A DNA stretch of 6,597 nt, from positions 1-6,597 of the forward strand of contig CAJOQA010000110.1 of assembly GCA_905236465.1 (NCBI GenBank), written 5' to 3'. This document shows positions 6,130 to 6,597 of this stretch, one piece after another (within the stretch, counting starts at the first letter, position 1; the number at the start of each line of letters is the position of its first letter). This DNA is from an uncultured Treponema sp. Its GTDB lineage: Bacteria; Spirochaetota; Spirochaetia; Treponematales; Treponemataceae. The translations under genes and the position numbers were made by a program. Below the pieces are notes generated by a model. That model was not told the DNA's origin. It made no database searches and saw only the letters and a program-made list of their open reading frames with translations.

Positions 6130-6597
6130 TCAGCTAAAGAAGCCAATCCGTTTTCCGCCATTATCTTTATCCTCTTGCATTTTGCATAGTTCGTCCGTTA
6201 TATATTCAGAGGAAACCTCTTCCTCATTCATAAAGCGGATGCGGTTTGAAAGAACTCCAAAGTCACCGGGGGTAACAGATGAAGCACATTCTATGCGATT
6301 GATTTCTTCATCGGTAAATGTGTAGTCTTGAAAGTAATGGCTCAACATACTGCAAATTCCTTCTGATGATAGCGGCTTGAACTCCACAATCATGTGGAAG
6401 CGGCGGTTCATTGCCGGATCCATAATCTGCTTGAGGTTTGTCGTGCAGATTACAACTCCGTTAAATTCCTCAAGCTGAGTTAAAAACTCATTTACCTGAG
6501 TGCGTTCCCAACTGTGGCTTGCGTTTTCGCGGGAAGCAAAGAAACTGTCGGCCTCATCAAACAGCAGAATTGAATCTGTGCGTTCTGCTTCCTCAAA
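6130..6597 (-). CDS. Classical-clade AAA ATPase, C-terminal fragment (5' end outside window)
   Basis: The frame stays open to the window edge, giving 155 visible C-terminal residues; the Met at 6423 is internal, not the start. Walker B is ILLFDEAD (visible residues 10-17), followed by a second region of homology with sensor 1 TTN (N54) and arginine fingers NRRF (R65, R66). This organisation is that of classical AAA proteins (Vps4/SpoVK/Cdc48-like) and differs from the MoxR ATPase nearby. A small helical lid follows, with TPGDFGVLSNRIRF in the sensor 2 area, then a charged tail ending KRIGFFS. The Walker A motif and any N-terminal substrate domain lie outside the window, so the role is unknown beyond ATP-driven protein remodelling. 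It converges on the sigma-like gene with only 4 bp between stop codons and no terminator. Confidence 0.88.
   Translation of the reverse strand, partial: FEEAERTDSILLFDEADSFFASRENASHSWERTQVNEFLTQLEEFNGVVICTTNLKQIMDPAMNRRFHMIVEFKPLSSEGICSMLSHYFQDYTFTDEEINRIECASSVTPGDFGVLSNRIRFMNEEEVSSEYITDELCKMQEDKDNGGKRIGFFS

Noticed and set aside
6125..6135. Dyad AGCT-GTC-AGCT between the sigma-like gene and the AAA gene, considered as a terminator
   Set aside because: The stem is only four bases with a three-base loop, and no T-run follows on either strand.
6130..6423. Reading the last gene as a complete 97-residue protein starting at 6423
   Set aside because: The frame continues without a stop to 6597 and encodes Walker B and sensor 1 upstream of that Met, so it is the tail of a larger AAA protein.

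Overview
This is a protein-coding bacterial window with no RNA genes, CRISPR array or insertion sequence that I can see. Base composition is moderately AT-rich, with frequent TTT/CTT/AAA codons and purine-rich Shine-Dalgarno sites (AAGGTGG, AGGGG, AAGGGGG). I cannot name the species. The general style would suit a host-associated spirochaete such as a Treponema, but that is a low-confidence impression and not something a marker gene here proves.

Layout: positions 1-2405 (+) hold a polyphosphate operon: the C-terminal end of an exopolyphosphatase/GppA-type phosphatase, overlapping by four bases the start of a complete polyphosphate kinase (ppk1). Converging on it from the right, and sharing 17 bp with the end of ppk1, is a two-gene minus-strand operon (5355-2389): a MoxR-type AAA+ ATPase with a long C-terminal extension, then a protein that joins an HExxH metallopeptidase-like domain to a von Willebrand factor A (VWA) domain. 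An 89-bp divergent promoter region (5356-5444) separates this operon from a plus-strand gene for a small sigma-70-like protein (5445-6125), whose predicted transcript appears to be leaderless. The last gene (6130-6597, minus, cut by the window edge) is the C-terminal part of a classical-clade AAA ATPase. It ends four bases from the sigma-like gene.

How the genes may work together: the first pair makes and degrades polyphosphate. The MoxR ATPase and VWA protein are almost certainly partners, as MoxR/VWA pairs (for example RavA-ViaA) act as chaperone-like remodelling machines; here the VWA partner also carries an intact zinc-binding motif. The sigma-like gene, sharing a compact control region with the MoxR operon, is a natural candidate regulator. 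With the second AAA ATPase it may form a four-gene accessory module. The module idea is inference from adjacency only; its biological target cannot be read from the sequence.
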